Positions 15,960 to 24,172 of a DNA stretch of 64,000 nt are shown piece after piece. Below the pieces are notes generated by a model. The model was not told where the DNA came from. It saw nothing but the letters and a program-made list of their open reading frames with translations, and ran no database searches. The stretch is from Amycolatopsis sp. WQ 127309 (GTDB lineage: Bacteria > Actinomycetota > Actinomycetes > Mycobacteriales > Pseudonocardiaceae): positions 9,437,001-9,501,000 of the forward strand of contig NZ_CP095481.1 in NCBI RefSeq assembly GCF_023023025.1, given 5' to 3'. Both the position numbers and the translations under genes were made by a program. Position 1 is the first letter of the stretch, and the number at the start of each line of letters is the position of its first letter.

Positions 15960-17234
15960 ATGAGTACTTCTTTCCGCCAAGAGTCCACCACCGCAACGAC
16001 GTTTCCCGGGCCACGACGCGGGTTCCTCTTCTTCTTCGCCTTCGCCGCGGTCGGTGCGGGGATGGCGGTCCTGGTCCCGGCCGTGCTGACGCTGTCGGTC
16101 AAGGCGACGTTGCTCGACCCTGCGGGCGCCACGACGATGGTCTCCATCGTGACCAGCATCAGCGCGTTGTGTTCGCTCATCGCGTTCCCGGTCTTCGGCC
16201 GGCTCAGCGACCGGACGACGGGCCGGTTCGGCCGGCGCCGGCCGTTCCTCCTGCTCGGCGCCGTCCTGTTCACGTTCGGCGCGATCGGCCTGCAGCTGGG
16301 CTCGACGACGTTCGCGCTGACGCTGGCGGCGAGCTGCACGACGGTCGGCGCGAGCGCGGCCACCGTCGCGTTCACCTCGGTCATCCCGGACCAGCTGCCC
16401 CCGGACCGCCGCGGCCCGGCGTCGGCCGTGGTCGGGCTGAGCCTCCCGGTCGGCGCGGTCATCGGCCTGTTCATCGCCCAGCTGGTCGCGCCGAACCTGC
16501 CCGCGATGATCCTGCTGCCGGCCGGGCTCGCCGTCCTCGGGACGCTGCTGCTCACCTTCACGATGCGCGACCGGCGGCTCTCCCCGGAGGAGCGGCCCGC
16601 GTTCGCGTGGCGCGACCTGCCCCGCACGTTCTGGGTGAACCCCGTGCGCCACCCCAACTTCGGCTTCACCTGGCTGAGCCGGCTGCTGATCTTCTTCGGC
16701 GTCGCCGCGATCCAGGCGTACCAGGCCTTCTACCTGATGAACGTCTTCCACATCCCGCCGGCCGGCATCGCGAACGCGGTCTTCCTGTCCACGCTCGTGC
16801 TCACCGGCGCGGCGCTGCTGTTCGCCCCCTTGGCCGGCAAGGTCTCCGACCGCGTCGGGCGCCGCAAGCCGTTCGTCGTCACCGCGGCCGTGATCTTCGG
16901 GATCGGGCTGCTGCTCGCGACGTTCACCAGCACCTATCCCCTGTTCCTGGTCGCGATGGGCGTGATCGGCCTGGGCCAGGGCGTCTACTTCGCCGTCGAC
17001 ATCGCGCTCATCACGCAGGTGCTCCCCAACCCCGACGACACGGCCAAGGACCTCGGGCTGATGAACCTGGCCGGCAACCTGCCGACGTCGGTCGTGCCGG
17101 CGCTGGCGCCCGCGATCCTCGCCATCGGCGCGACCGCCGCGGTGCCGCAGAACTTCCCCGCCCTGTTCATCGCGGGCGCGATCGCCGGCCTGCTGGGCGC
17201 GGTGCTGATCCTGCCGATCCGGAAGGTCCGCTGA
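15960..17234 (+). CDS. MFS/GPH-type sugar or glycoside transporter
   Basis: A 424-residue membrane protein with about 12 hydrophobic spans. It carries the loop motif GRLSDRTTGRFGRRRPFLLLG after span 2 (split: GRLSDRT, then GRFGRRRPF). The equivalent half-motif GKVSDRVGRRKPF follows span 8. This doubled SDRxGRRRP signature is typical of major facilitator and glycoside-pentoside-hexuronide transporters. It should import the substrate of the island, probably an intact glycoside because both glycosidases lack export signals. ATG at 15960 follows GAAAGG. It begins a forward operon with the DUF3237 and rhamnosidase genes. Confidence 0.87.
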   Translation: MSTSFRQESTTATTFPGPRRGFLFFFAFAAVGAGMAVLVPAVLTLSVKATLLDPAGATTMVSIVTSISALCSLIAFPVFGRLSDRTTGRFGRRRPFLLLGAVLFTFGAIGLQLGSTTFALTLAASCTTVGASAATVAFTSVIPDQLPPDRRGPASAVVGLSLPVGAVIGLFIAQLVAPNLPAMILLPAGLAVLGTLLLTFTMRDRRLSPEERPAFAWRDLPRTFWVNPVRHPNFGFTWLSRLLIFFGVAAIQAYQAFYLMNVFHIPPAGIANAVFLSTLVLTGAALLFAPLAGKVSDRVGRRKPFVVTAAVIFGIGLLLATFTSTYPLFLVAMGVIGLGQGVYFAVDIALITQVLPNPDDTAKDLGLMNLAGNLPTSVVPALAPAILAIGATAAVPQNFPALFIAGAIAGLLGAVLILPIRKVR

Positions 17235-17693
17235 GTGCCACTGTTCGAACCACCCGCTCTCGAGTACGTCAGCAGCGCGGTCGTCGAGCTCGGCGACGTC
17301 CTCGACGTCGGCGAGACGCTGGAAGGGCACCGCCGGGTCGTCCCGATCACGGGCGGGAGCTTCACCGGTCCCGGGCTCACCGGCCGCATCCAGGCGGTCG
17401 GTGCGGACTGGCAGCGGCTCCTGCCCGACGGCACCACGCTGGTCGAGGCGCGCTACCTCGTCGAGACCACCGACGGGCTCGTTTCGATCACTTCGACCGG
17501 GGTGCGGAGCGGGCCGCCCGAGGTGCTGGCCGCGCTCGCCCGCGGCGAGCACGTCGAGCGGTTCCGGTACGAGTTCCGGCTCACCGTAACGCTTTCCGGC
17601 GCGGTCGAACGACGGCTGTCCGCCGGGATCCTGGTGGCGTCGGCGGAACGCACGCCCGGCACCGTCCGCTACGACCTCTACCGGTTCACGTGA
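17235..17693 (+). CDS. DUF3237 family protein
   Basis: A 152-residue beta-barrel-type protein with VVPITGGSFTGPGLTGRIQAVGADW (split at GGSF/TGPG) and LVEARYLVETTDGL. These are the hallmark segments of the DUF3237/UPF0311 family. Its function is unknown; members often sit in operons for aromatic or lactone catabolism. GTG at 17235 immediately follows the transporter stop, and its own stop overlaps the rhamnosidase GTG (GTGA), so all three genes are tightly coupled. A ligand-binding or lactone-processing role fits the context but is not proven. Confidence 0.82.
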   Translation: MPLFEPPALEYVSSAVVELGDVLDVGETLEGHRRVVPITGGSFTGPGLTGRIQAVGADWQRLLPDGTTLVEARYLVETTDGLVSITSTGVRSGPPEVLAALARGEHVERFRYEFRLTVTLSGAVERRLSAGILVASAERTPGTVRYDLYRFT

Positions 17694-20272
17694 GCACCGC
17701 CCCCACCCGGCTGCGGCTCGACCACCTCACGCCGGGCCGGCCGTCGGGGCCGCGACCGCGGCTGTCGTGGTGGCTGCCCGCCGGCGCGGCCGTCCAGCAC
17801 GCGTACGAGGTCCGGCTGACCGGCCCGGGCTGGACGTCCGGCCGGTGCGAGAGCGACCGGTCGGTGCTCGTCGAGCTGCCGGAGCGGCCGGCGACGGCGT
17901 GGCAGGTCCGCGTCTGGACCGACCTCGGGGAGAGCGACTGGTCGGAGCCCGCGCCGTGGACCGCCGTCACGCTGCCCACGACGTCGGCGCCGTGGGTCGA
18001 GCCGCACGAGCCGGTCGTCGCGCCCCCCGGCGAGCGCCCGGCTTACCAGCTGCGTCACGAGTTCACGCTCGCCGGACCGGTCGCCACCGCGACGGCCTGG
18101 GCGACCGCGCACGGGATCTACGAGCTGTTCGTCAACGGCACCCGCGTCGGCGACCTCGAACTGACGCCGGGCTTCACCGCCTACCGCAAGCGGCTCCAGG
18201 TGGAGCCGTTCGACGTCGGCGCCCTGCTGCGGCCGGGGGTGAACGCGATCGAGTTCCTGGTGTCCGACGGCTGGTTCCGCGGCCGCCACGGCTTCGAGCG
18301 CGCGGCCGACGGCTTCGGCGACCGCGTCGCCGCGTGGCTGACCTTGACGATCGACGGCACCACCGCGGTCACCACCGGCCCGGGCTGGTGGTCACGGCCG
18401 AGCCGGATCACCGCGGACCTGATGGACGGCCAGACGACCGACTTCCGGCTCCCCGCACCGGGTTCCGTCGGTCTGGACGCGCCCGGCTGGGACCCGGCAC
18501 GGGTGCGCGAGGGCGGCCCCGAACGGCTGGTGCTCACGGAAGCGCCGCCGGTCCGCCGGATCGAGGAGATCCCGCCGGTGTCGATCACCCGGTTCCCCGG
18601 CGGCGTGGTCGTGGACTTCGGGCAGAACCTCACCGGCCGCGTCCGGCTGGCCGACCTAGGCCCGGCGGGCACCCGGCTGCGGCTGACCCACGGCGAGCAC
18701 CTGGGCCCGGACGGCCGCGTCACCACCGACCACCTGCGGGCGTTCGACTTCGCGAGTGGAGAACTCCTGCCCGCCGGGCAGGTCGACACGGTCGTGTCCG
18801 CGGGCCACGACGTCTTCGAGCCGCGGCACACCACCCACGGCTTCCGGTACGTCCAGGTCGACGGGCTCCCCGGCGGGCTCGCCGCGTCCGACGTGACCGC
18901 CGTGGTCGTCCACACGGACCTGCCCGAGACGGGGACGTTCGCGTGCGGCGACGCGCGGCTCGAAGCCCTGCACCGGGCCGCGGTGTGGAGCCTGCGCGGC
19001 AACGCCTGCGACGTCCCGACCGACTGCCCGCAGCGGGAACGCTCCGGCTTCACCGGCGACTGGCAGGTCTACGTCGCCACCGCCGCGCTCACCCACGACG
19101 TCGCCGGGTTCTCCCGGAAGTGGCTGCGCGACCTGGCCGCCGACCAGTGGCCCGACGGCCGCGTCCCGACGATCACACCCGACCCCGCGGGTGACGGCCC
19201 GTCCGGCAACGCCTTCCCGGACGCGATGGCCGGGTCCGCGGGCTGGGGCGACGCGGCGGTGCTCGTCCCGTGGGAGCTCTGGCGCGCGTACGGCGACCGG
19301 GAAATCCTGGCCGGGCAGTACGAATCGATGGTCCGCTGGGTCGAGTACGCAGCCACGGCCGCCCGCGAACGCCGGCACCCGGACCGCGTGCGCACGGCCC
19401 CGCACGACGAGTTCCTGTGGGACACCGGCGGGCACTTCGGCGAGTGGCTCGAGCCTGGCGTCCCGCCCCACCCCGACCCCACGGCCGACCACGGCATCGT
19501 CGCCACGGCCTACCTCGCCCGCTCGGCGCGGGTGCTGAGCCGCGTCGCCGCGCTGCTCGGGCACGCGGCGGACGCCGTCCGGTTCGGGCGGCTCGCGGAC
19601 GGCGCCCGGGACGCGTGGCAGCGCGAGTACCTCGGCACGCTCGGCGAGTCCACGCAAGGCAACCACGTCCGGGCGCTCGCGTTCGGCTTGGTGCCTTCGC
19701 GGCTGCGCGACGCCGTGGCGGGGCGGCTCGCCTCGCTGGTCGCCGAGGCCGGCGACCACGTCGGCACGGGCTTCCTCACCACGGGCCTGCTGCTGCCCAC
19801 GCTGGCCGACCACGGCTACCTCGATGTCGCCTACCGAGTGCTCCTGTCGACGGGAATCCCGTCGTGGCTGGCGATGCTCGACCGCGGCGCGACGACGTTC
19901 TGGGAGCGCTGGGACGCCGTCGACGGCGGTGAGGTCCGGGGTTCGCTGAACCACTACAGCAAGGGAGCCGCGATGTCGTTCCTGTACACCCACATCGCGG
20001 GCATCCGGCTCCCGGCGGACCCCGGCCCGGACGAGGCCGGGTACCGCCGGTTCGTCGTCCAGCCGCGCCCGGGCGGCGGCCTGCGCCGGGCCGAGGCGGA
20101 ACACCTCAGCCCGTACGGCCCGATCCGCAGCGCGTGGCACCTCGACGGCGACGAACTGCGGCTCACGGTCGACGTCCCGCCCGGCACCCGCGCCGAGATC
20201 CGGCTCCCCGGCGGCACCACGACCGAAGGCCCGGGAAAGCACACCTTCACCGCGCGGATGTGTCCACAGTAG
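17690..20272 (+). CDS. GH78 alpha-L-rhamnosidase
   Basis: An 860-residue multi-domain enzyme. It has an N-terminal fibronectin-like region (WQVRVWTDLGESDWS, ~70-90), a beta-sandwich with LFVNGTRVGDLELTPGFT (~146-163), and the (alpha/alpha)6 catalytic barrel from about 415. Catalytic-site motifs are DVPTDCPQRERSGFTGDWQ (~441-459) and SAGWGDAAV (~516-524), with GATTFWERWD later, followed by a C-terminal beta domain. It releases terminal alpha-L-rhamnose from glycosides. There is no signal peptide, so it acts inside the cell on imported rhamnosides. GTG at 17690 overlaps the DUF3237 stop. The last 26 nt overlap a convergent membrane-protein gene. Confidence 0.92.
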   Translation: MSTAPTRLRLDHLTPGRPSGPRPRLSWWLPAGAAVQHAYEVRLTGPGWTSGRCESDRSVLVELPERPATAWQVRVWTDLGESDWSEPAPWTAVTLPTTSAPWVEPHEPVVAPPGERPAYQLRHEFTLAGPVATATAWATAHGIYELFVNGTRVGDLELTPGFTAYRKRLQVEPFDVGALLRPGVNAIEFLVSDGWFRGRHGFERAADGFGDRVAAWLTLTIDGTTAVTTGPGWWSRPSRITADLMDGQTTDFRLPAPGSVGLDAPGWDPARVREGGPERLVLTEAPPVRRIEEIPPVSITRFPGGVVVDFGQNLTGRVRLADLGPAGTRLRLTHGEHLGPDGRVTTDHLRAFDFASGELLPAGQVDTVVSAGHDVFEPRHTTHGFRYVQVDGLPGGLAASDVTAVVVHTDLPETGTFACGDARLEALHRAAVWSLRGNACDVPTDCPQRERSGFTGDWQVYVATAALTHDVAGFSRKWLRDLAADQWPDGRVPTITPDPAGDGPSGNAFPDAMAGSAGWGDAAVLVPWELWRAYGDREILAGQYESMVRWVEYAATAARERRHPDRVRTAPHDEFLWDTGGHFGEWLEPGVPPHPDPTADHGIVATAYLARSARVLSRVAALLGHAADAVRFGRLADGARDAWQREYLGTLGESTQGNHVRALAFGLVPSRLRDAVAGRLASLVAEAGDHVGTGFLTTGLLLPTLADHGYLDVAYRVLLSTGIPSWLAMLDRGATTFWERWDAVDGGEVRGSLNHYSKGAAMSFLYTHIAGIRLPADPGPDEAGYRRFVVQPRPGGGLRRAEAEHLSPYGPIRSAWHLDGDELRLTVDVPPGTRAEIRLPGGTTTEGPGKHTFTARMCPQ

Positions 20273-20660
20273 ACGCCCGCCACGCCCACGCGGCGAGCAC
20301 CGACGAGAGCACGACCACCCCGACACCGAGCGGCACGTGCACCGCCCGGTTGCCCATCCCGCCGAGCATCGCCTGCACGAGGACCAGCACGACCAGGCCC
20401 CCGCTCGCCCCCACCGGCCACGCGGGCCCACGCCCCCGCCGCCGCACCACCGCGGCGACGACCAGCTCCGCCACCGCGAACACGGCCACCGGGATCGCCC
20501 CGGCCCCGTGCAACGTCCGCGCCGACGCCACCCCTTCGAGCAGCTGCCCCGCGGTGGCCGCCTGCACCAGGAGGAAAAGCACCTCCGCCGTCGCGACGAC
20601 CCGCAACGCCCGCGCCCAGCCCGCCGTCGTCCGCTGTTCACCGAGCTGTGTTCCGGTCAT
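20247..20660 (-). CDS. Four-span integral membrane protein
   Basis: A 137-residue protein from ATG at 20658-20660 (MTGTQLGEQ) with four hydrophobic helices at roughly 20-42, 50-70, 85-104 and 108-128. This layout is shared by small DUF-type actinobacterial membrane proteins; I do not recognise a specific family. Its 3' end overlaps the rhamnosidase 3' end by 26 nt in convergent orientation, and the overlapping residues (RASTVDTSAR) are not hydrophobic. It is probably unrelated to the catabolic island. Confidence 0.65.
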   Translation of the reverse strand: MTGTQLGEQRTTAGWARALRVVATAEVLFLLVQAATAGQLLEGVASARTLHGAGAIPVAVFAVAELVVAAVVRRRGRGPAWPVGASGGLVVLVLVQAMLGGMGNRAVHVPLGVGVVVLSSVLAAWAWRASTVDTSAR

Positions 20661-20887
20661 GAGCGCCACCTCTGATCCACCGCGGATGTGTTGACCCGCA
20701 CAGTGTCCCGGGATGAACGCACAGCCGTCGCCGGTCGAGAGGCGGCTTCGCGGCTACGCCCGCCGCCGTACGCGTGAAGCCGCCCTACGCACGCTGCGGT
20801 ACGGGTCCGGATGGCCGCTACGTACAATCGCGGTGAGGGTGAAGCGCCAGGCCGAGATTCCGGCACCGGCGTGCGGGAGGGGGCAGG

Positions 20888-21325
20888 ATGTTCGGCCGGA
20901 AGAAGAAGCTCGACGATCTGATGGCGCAGCTCAGGCCCGACCTGAGCCGGGAAGCGCTCGGCGTCGGGCCCGGCTTCCCGGGCGTCGCCCCGAACCCGCT
21001 CCTGAGCGGTGATGCACGGAAGCGCAACGCGGAACTGCGTACGGGGGCGCTCGCGCTCGGCGTTCTCGTCGACTGGCGGGAGGTCAACAGCAATCCACGC
21101 GTGGTCCTGGTGTTCGACGTGGAGACCGCCGGCGGCCTCTCGTTCCGCGGAATCGCAGACGAAGACCTCACGATCACCGAGCTCACCCGGCTCGCCCCGG
21201 GACAGACGTTGCCCGTGCGCTACCGGCCGGCCGTCATGGACCACTACGTCGCCCTTGCCCGGGACGCGGACCCCGCCCACGTGCAGCAGCTCTCCGACGA
21301 GATCGCGAGCCGCAAGCGGACCTGA
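20888..21325 (+). CDS. Hypothetical soluble protein
   Basis: A 145-residue protein with a strong ribosome site (GGGAGGGGG) just before the ATG at 20888. The N-terminus is charged (MFGRKKKLDDLMAQL). The body contains a beta-rich stretch with VLVDWREVNSNPRVVLVFDV and a C-terminal helix (HVQQLSDEIASRKRT). There is no signal peptide or membrane span, and I do not recognise the family. The 227 nt upstream, back to the divergent membrane-protein gene, contain no convincing gene. Confidence 0.6.
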   Translation: MFGRKKKLDDLMAQLRPDLSREALGVGPGFPGVAPNPLLSGDARKRNAELRTGALALGVLVDWREVNSNPRVVLVFDVETAGGLSFRGIADEDLTITELTRLAPGQTLPVRYRPAVMDHYVALARDADPAHVQQLSDEIASRKRT

Positions 21326-21363
21326 CCCGGAGCCGGGCCGGAAGTCCTCGCGATCCGGCACGC

Positions 21364-21975
21364 CTAGCCACGCCGGGCCCGGCGGACGCAGGTGATCGTC
21401 ACCGCCACGATGACGGCGAACACCGGGCCCGTCGCGATGTGGACCGCGCCCAGGACCAGGGGCTGGTTGCCCCGGTAGTAGATCACCTGCAGCGCGCCGT
21501 TGACGACGTTGACCGCCGCGCAGGTGAGCGTCGAAACGGTGTAGATGCGGCGTAGCCGGGGCACCGAGCGCCAGTCCGCGGGGCCGCCGGCGACGCGGTT
21601 GAGGATGAGGCCCGTCAGTGGGCGTCCGATGAGGACGGTCGTCACGCAGACGGCGATGACCGCGAACGGGATCAGTGCGGGGATGAGGAAGAACCCGCGT
21701 GCCTCACCGGTGACGGCGGCCACCGCCGCGCACGCCGCGACCAGCAGCAGGCCCAGCACGGCCTGGCGCAGCGGCTGACGTCGGTACAGCCGCCAGGCGA
21801 ACGCGGCGATCGCGGTGACCGCGGCGGTCACGAGGCCGGCGGTGAGGTCGCCGACGGCGTTGGCCGCCACGAAAGCCACCGTCGGCGCGGCGGTCACCAC
21901 GACTGCCTCCCAGCGGTTCTTGCGCGGCGGGGCGGCGGGTTCGGACGGGACGCGGACTTCCTGGTTCGTGTTCAC
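21364..21975 (-). CDS. DUF3159 family membrane protein
   Basis: A 203-residue protein from GTG at 21973-21975. It has a short polar N-terminus and about six membrane spans, with conserved loops GRPLTGLILNRVAGGPADWR (split GRPLTGLI / NRVAGGPADW) and VNGALQVIYYRGNQP. This matches the actinobacterial DUF3159 family of unknown function. It is divergent from the first marR-type gene. A weak GTCTC-N4-GAAAC site 11 nt upstream of its start and the strong operator at 22016 suggest control by the MarR protein. Confidence 0.75.
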   Translation of the reverse strand: MNTNQEVRVPSEPAAPPRKNRWEAVVVTAAPTVAFVAANAVGDLTAGLVTAAVTAIAAFAWRLYRRQPLRQAVLGLLLVAACAAVAAVTGEARGFFLIPALIPFAVIAVCVTTVLIGRPLTGLILNRVAGGPADWRSVPRLRRIYTVSTLTCAAVNVVNGALQVIYYRGNQPLVLGAVHIATGPVFAVIVAVTITCVRRARRG

Positions 21976-21985
21976 ACCAGAGAAC

Positions 21986-21999
21986 GTCTCATATGAAAC
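21986..21999. promoter_or_regulatory. Degenerate MarR-type half of a double operator
   Basis: GTCTCATATGAAAC fits GTATC-N4-GATAC at 8 of 10 arm positions and lies 11 nt before the DUF3159 start. With the strong site at 22016 (centre distance 30 nt) it could form a paired operator. Confidence 0.4.
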
Positions 22000-22015
22000 C
22001 TTCTTGCGCAAGGTC

Positions 22016-22029
22016 GTATCGACTGATAC
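22016..22029. promoter_or_regulatory. MarR-type operator GTATC-N4-GATAC
   Basis: GTATCGACTGATAC is a perfect palindrome, extended by one more pair (C/G) on each side, located 10 nt upstream of the marR start. The same arms and spacing recur at 25021 and, with one change, at 25876. Confidence 0.75.
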
Positions 22030-22039
22030 GTTCTCGGTC

Positions 22040-22501
22040 ATGACGATGCAGCTGGACACGGCGTGGGCGACGGACGGACCGGGCGACGAGTCGCCGTTCG
22101 CCCTCGGCCTGCTGCTGCGCCGCGCCCACGACCGCGTCGCCGCGGAGCTGCTGGGCGTCCTGCGGCCGCTGGGGCTGGAGTTCCGGCACTTCATCGTGCT
22201 CGTCGCGCTCCACCACCGCGGGCCGATGAGCCAGCGGGCGCTCGTCGGCGCCGTCGGCAGCGACAAGGCCACGATGGTCCGCGTCGTCGACGACCTCGAA
22301 CGCGCCGGGCTCGTCACCCGCGATCCGCGCCCCGGCGACCGCCGCGTGCACACGATCACCCCGACCCCCGCCGGGACGGCCGTGTTCGGCACCGCCCACC
22401 GCCACGCCGAGCCCGTCGCCGCACACCTGCGGGGCGGCCTCGGCGACGTCCGGCTCCTGCTGGACCTGCTCACCCGGCTCGCCTTTCCCGGCGAAGCCTG
22501 A
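22040..22501 (+). CDS. MarR family transcriptional regulator (paralogue 1)
   Basis: A 153-residue MarR protein with a winged helix (GPMSQRALVGAVGSDKATMV) and the wing LVTRDPRPGDRRVHTITPT. It shares long stretches with the second MarR protein of the window (SPFALGLLLRRAH, RVVDDLE, PGDRRV), so the two are paralogues. It probably represses its own operon (marR, FAD monooxygenase, ABM protein) and the divergent DUF3159 gene through the palindrome at 22016. Inducers of MarR proteins are usually phenolic compounds; here none can be named. Confidence 0.88.
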   Translation: MTMQLDTAWATDGPGDESPFALGLLLRRAHDRVAAELLGVLRPLGLEFRHFIVLVALHHRGPMSQRALVGAVGSDKATMVRVVDDLERAGLVTRDPRPGDRRVHTITPTPAGTAVFGTAHRHAEPVAAHLRGGLGDVRLLLDLLTRLAFPGEA

Positions 22502-22524
22502 CCCACCGACAAGGGAGAACCTTC

Positions 22525-23715
22525 ATGCGAGTCGTCATCGCCGGCGCCGGGCTCGGCGGCCTGTGCCTGGCCCACGGACTGCGCCGCGGCGGCGTGGACG
22601 TCGTCGTGCTCGAACGCCACCCGACCCCGGACGCCCGGCCCGCCAGCTACGGCATCCACCTCAACGCCGACGGCCTGCGCGCCCTGCACGCGTGCCTGCC
22701 CGGGGAGAACTGGGCACGGCTGGTCGCGACGTCGGCCCCGGCCCCGGACGTCGTCCGCTTCCACGACCAGGACCTGCGGGTGCTCGCCGAACGCGACCAC
22801 ACCGGCACCCCGGCCAACGCCGATCCCGTCACGCGCCGGCGGGCGGTGAACCGCGACGCCCTGCGGGACGCCCTGCTCCTGGGCTGCGACGGCTTCATCC
22901 GCTGGGGCACCGCGTTCGAGCGCTTCGAGTACACCGGCGACGGCGTCCGCGTGCACACCGCCGACGACCGCGCGATCGACGCGGACCTGCTCGTCGGGGC
23001 CGACGGCGCGAACTCCCGCGTCCGCGAGCAGCGGCTGCCGGACCTGCGCCGTCAGGACCTCGGCATCGTCAACATCGCCGGCCGCGTCCGGCTCACGCCC
23101 GGCCTCGCGAGCACCCTGCCGGCGACGCTCGTCGACGGCGCCGTCAACAACGTCGTGCCCGCGCGGCCCGGCTGGCTGTTCCTGTCCACTTGGGACGCCG
23201 GCGCCGACGCGCGGTACGTGGTGTGGGCGTGGGCCGCGGACCGCTCGACCTACCCGGACGACCTCGACACCGCCGAGCCCGCCCGCCTGCGCGAGCTGGT
23301 CCAGGACCGCACCGCGGGCTGGGCGCCCCCGCTCCGGCGGATGATCGCCGAGACCGATCCCGCGACCGTCGCGGCGATCCCGCTCAAGACGATGCCGGAA
23401 CTGCCGCGCTGGGCGCCCACGGCCGTCACCCTGCTGGGCGACGCGATCCACAACATGACCCCGATGGCCGGGATCGGCGCCAACACGGCGTTGCGCGACG
23501 CCGACACGCTGCGCCGGCACCTGGCCGGCGACGGCGGCGTGCGGGGTTACGAAGACGAGATGCGCGCCTACGCCAACGCGGCGCTCGCGCTGTCCACCCG
23601 CAACGCCCGCGGCGCGGCGACGACGTCCCGGCTGCCGCGGCACGCCTTCCGGACCGTGCTGCGGCTCGCCGAAGCGCTGCCGCCGGTCAAGCAGCGTATG
23701 TTCCCGGTGCGCTGA
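22525..23715 (+). CDS. FAD-dependent aromatic monooxygenase
   Basis: A 396-residue class A flavoprotein monooxygenase. It has the Rossmann motif VIAGAGLGGLCLAHGL at the N-terminus, LLVGADGANSRVR (the DG motif, ~155) and LLGDAIHNMTPMAGIGAN (the GD motif, ~300). There are no membrane segments. It would hydroxylate or epoxidise an aromatic or polyketide-like substrate with NAD(P)H and O2. ATG at 22525 follows AGGGAGA and lies 23 nt after the marR stop. Regulation by the MarR repressor is likely, which suggests a detoxification or tailoring role. Confidence 0.88.
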   Translation: MRVVIAGAGLGGLCLAHGLRRGGVDVVVLERHPTPDARPASYGIHLNADGLRALHACLPGENWARLVATSAPAPDVVRFHDQDLRVLAERDHTGTPANADPVTRRRAVNRDALRDALLLGCDGFIRWGTAFERFEYTGDGVRVHTADDRAIDADLLVGADGANSRVREQRLPDLRRQDLGIVNIAGRVRLTPGLASTLPATLVDGAVNNVVPARPGWLFLSTWDAGADARYVVWAWAADRSTYPDDLDTAEPARLRELVQDRTAGWAPPLRRMIAETDPATVAAIPLKTMPELPRWAPTAVTLLGDAIHNMTPMAGIGANTALRDADTLRRHLAGDGGVRGYEDEMRAYANAALALSTRNARGAATTSRLPRHAFRTVLRLAEALPPVKQRMFPVR

Positions 23716-23718
23716 GCC

Positions 23719-24018
23719 GTGCTCGTGGTGATCTCGACCTTCACGGTCGCGCCCGAACGGCAGCGGGAGCTCCTGGACCTGTTGCGCGCCAACGCCGAAG
23801 AGGTGCTGCGCCACCAGCCCGGCTTCGTGGCGGCGGACTTGCTCGCCGCACCCGACGGCACCACGGTCGTCAACCACGCCCGCTGGACCGACGCGGCGGC
23901 CGTCCGCGCGATGACGGCCGATCCGGTGGTGCGGGCGCGGATGGCGCCCGCTTGGGCGATCACCCGCCCGGTGGTGCGGCAGTTCACGGTGGCGTCGAGC
24001 CACGTAGCAGCGGAGTGA
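23719..24018 (+). CDS. Antibiotic biosynthesis monooxygenase (ABM) domain protein
   Basis: A 99-residue single-domain ABM ferredoxin-like protein: VVISTFTVAPERQRELLDLL, then HQPGFVAADLL and VVNHARWTDAAAVRAM. Members include small cofactor-free quinone-forming monooxygenases and dimeric stress proteins. GTG at 23719 is 3 nt after the flavoprotein stop, so it is in the same operon and may act on the same aromatic substrate. A clear hairpin follows. Confidence 0.8.
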   Translation: MLVVISTFTVAPERQRELLDLLRANAEEVLRHQPGFVAADLLAAPDGTTVVNHARWTDAAAVRAMTADPVVRARMAPAWAITRPVVRQFTVASSHVAAE

Positions 24019-24048
24019 GCGGTGCCGGGGCGGGTTCCCCGGCACCGC
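24019..24048. terminator. Hairpin terminator after the monooxygenase operon
   Basis: GCGGTGCCGGGG (24019-24030) pairs perfectly with CCCCGGCACCGC (24037-24048) around a 6-nt loop, directly after the ABM gene stop and before the convergent RidA remnant. Confidence 0.8.
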
Positions 24049-24053
24049 CCCGC

Positions 24054-24170
24054 TCAGCGCGGCAGCACCGCGACCGCGTCCACCTCGAACAACAGCCCCG
24101 GCATCGCGAACGCCTTCACCGCGTGCAGGGTGCTCGCCGGGCGGTGGGGGCGAAACTTCGGTGCGCTCAT
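24054..24170 (-). pseudogene. RidA/YjgF-like gene with internal deletion
   Basis: This 38-codon frame begins MSAPKF, a typical RidA start, and continues directly into the family's C-terminal strand: RPASTLHAVKAFAMPGLLF, then EVDAVAVLPR. A normal RidA protein is about 130 residues, so some 85-90 internal residues are missing while frame and stop are kept. The remainder cannot form the trimer fold or its active site. It starts 2 nt after the methyltransferase stop, so it was once the second gene of that operon. Confidence 0.7.
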
Positions 24171-24172
24171 GA

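Noticed and set aside
13010..20272. A 2420-codon forward open frame running through the GH3, iclR and MFS regions into the rhamnosidase
   Set aside because: Only the part from 17690 is a gene. The rest is the high-GC antisense or shifted shadow of the GH3, IclR and MFS genes, with Arg/Pro/Gly-rich, low-information translation.
20713..20887. Possible short forward gene before the 145-aa hypothetical protein
   Set aside because: The Arg-rich translation, lack of a ribosome site and continuation into the next gene's wrong frame argue against it.
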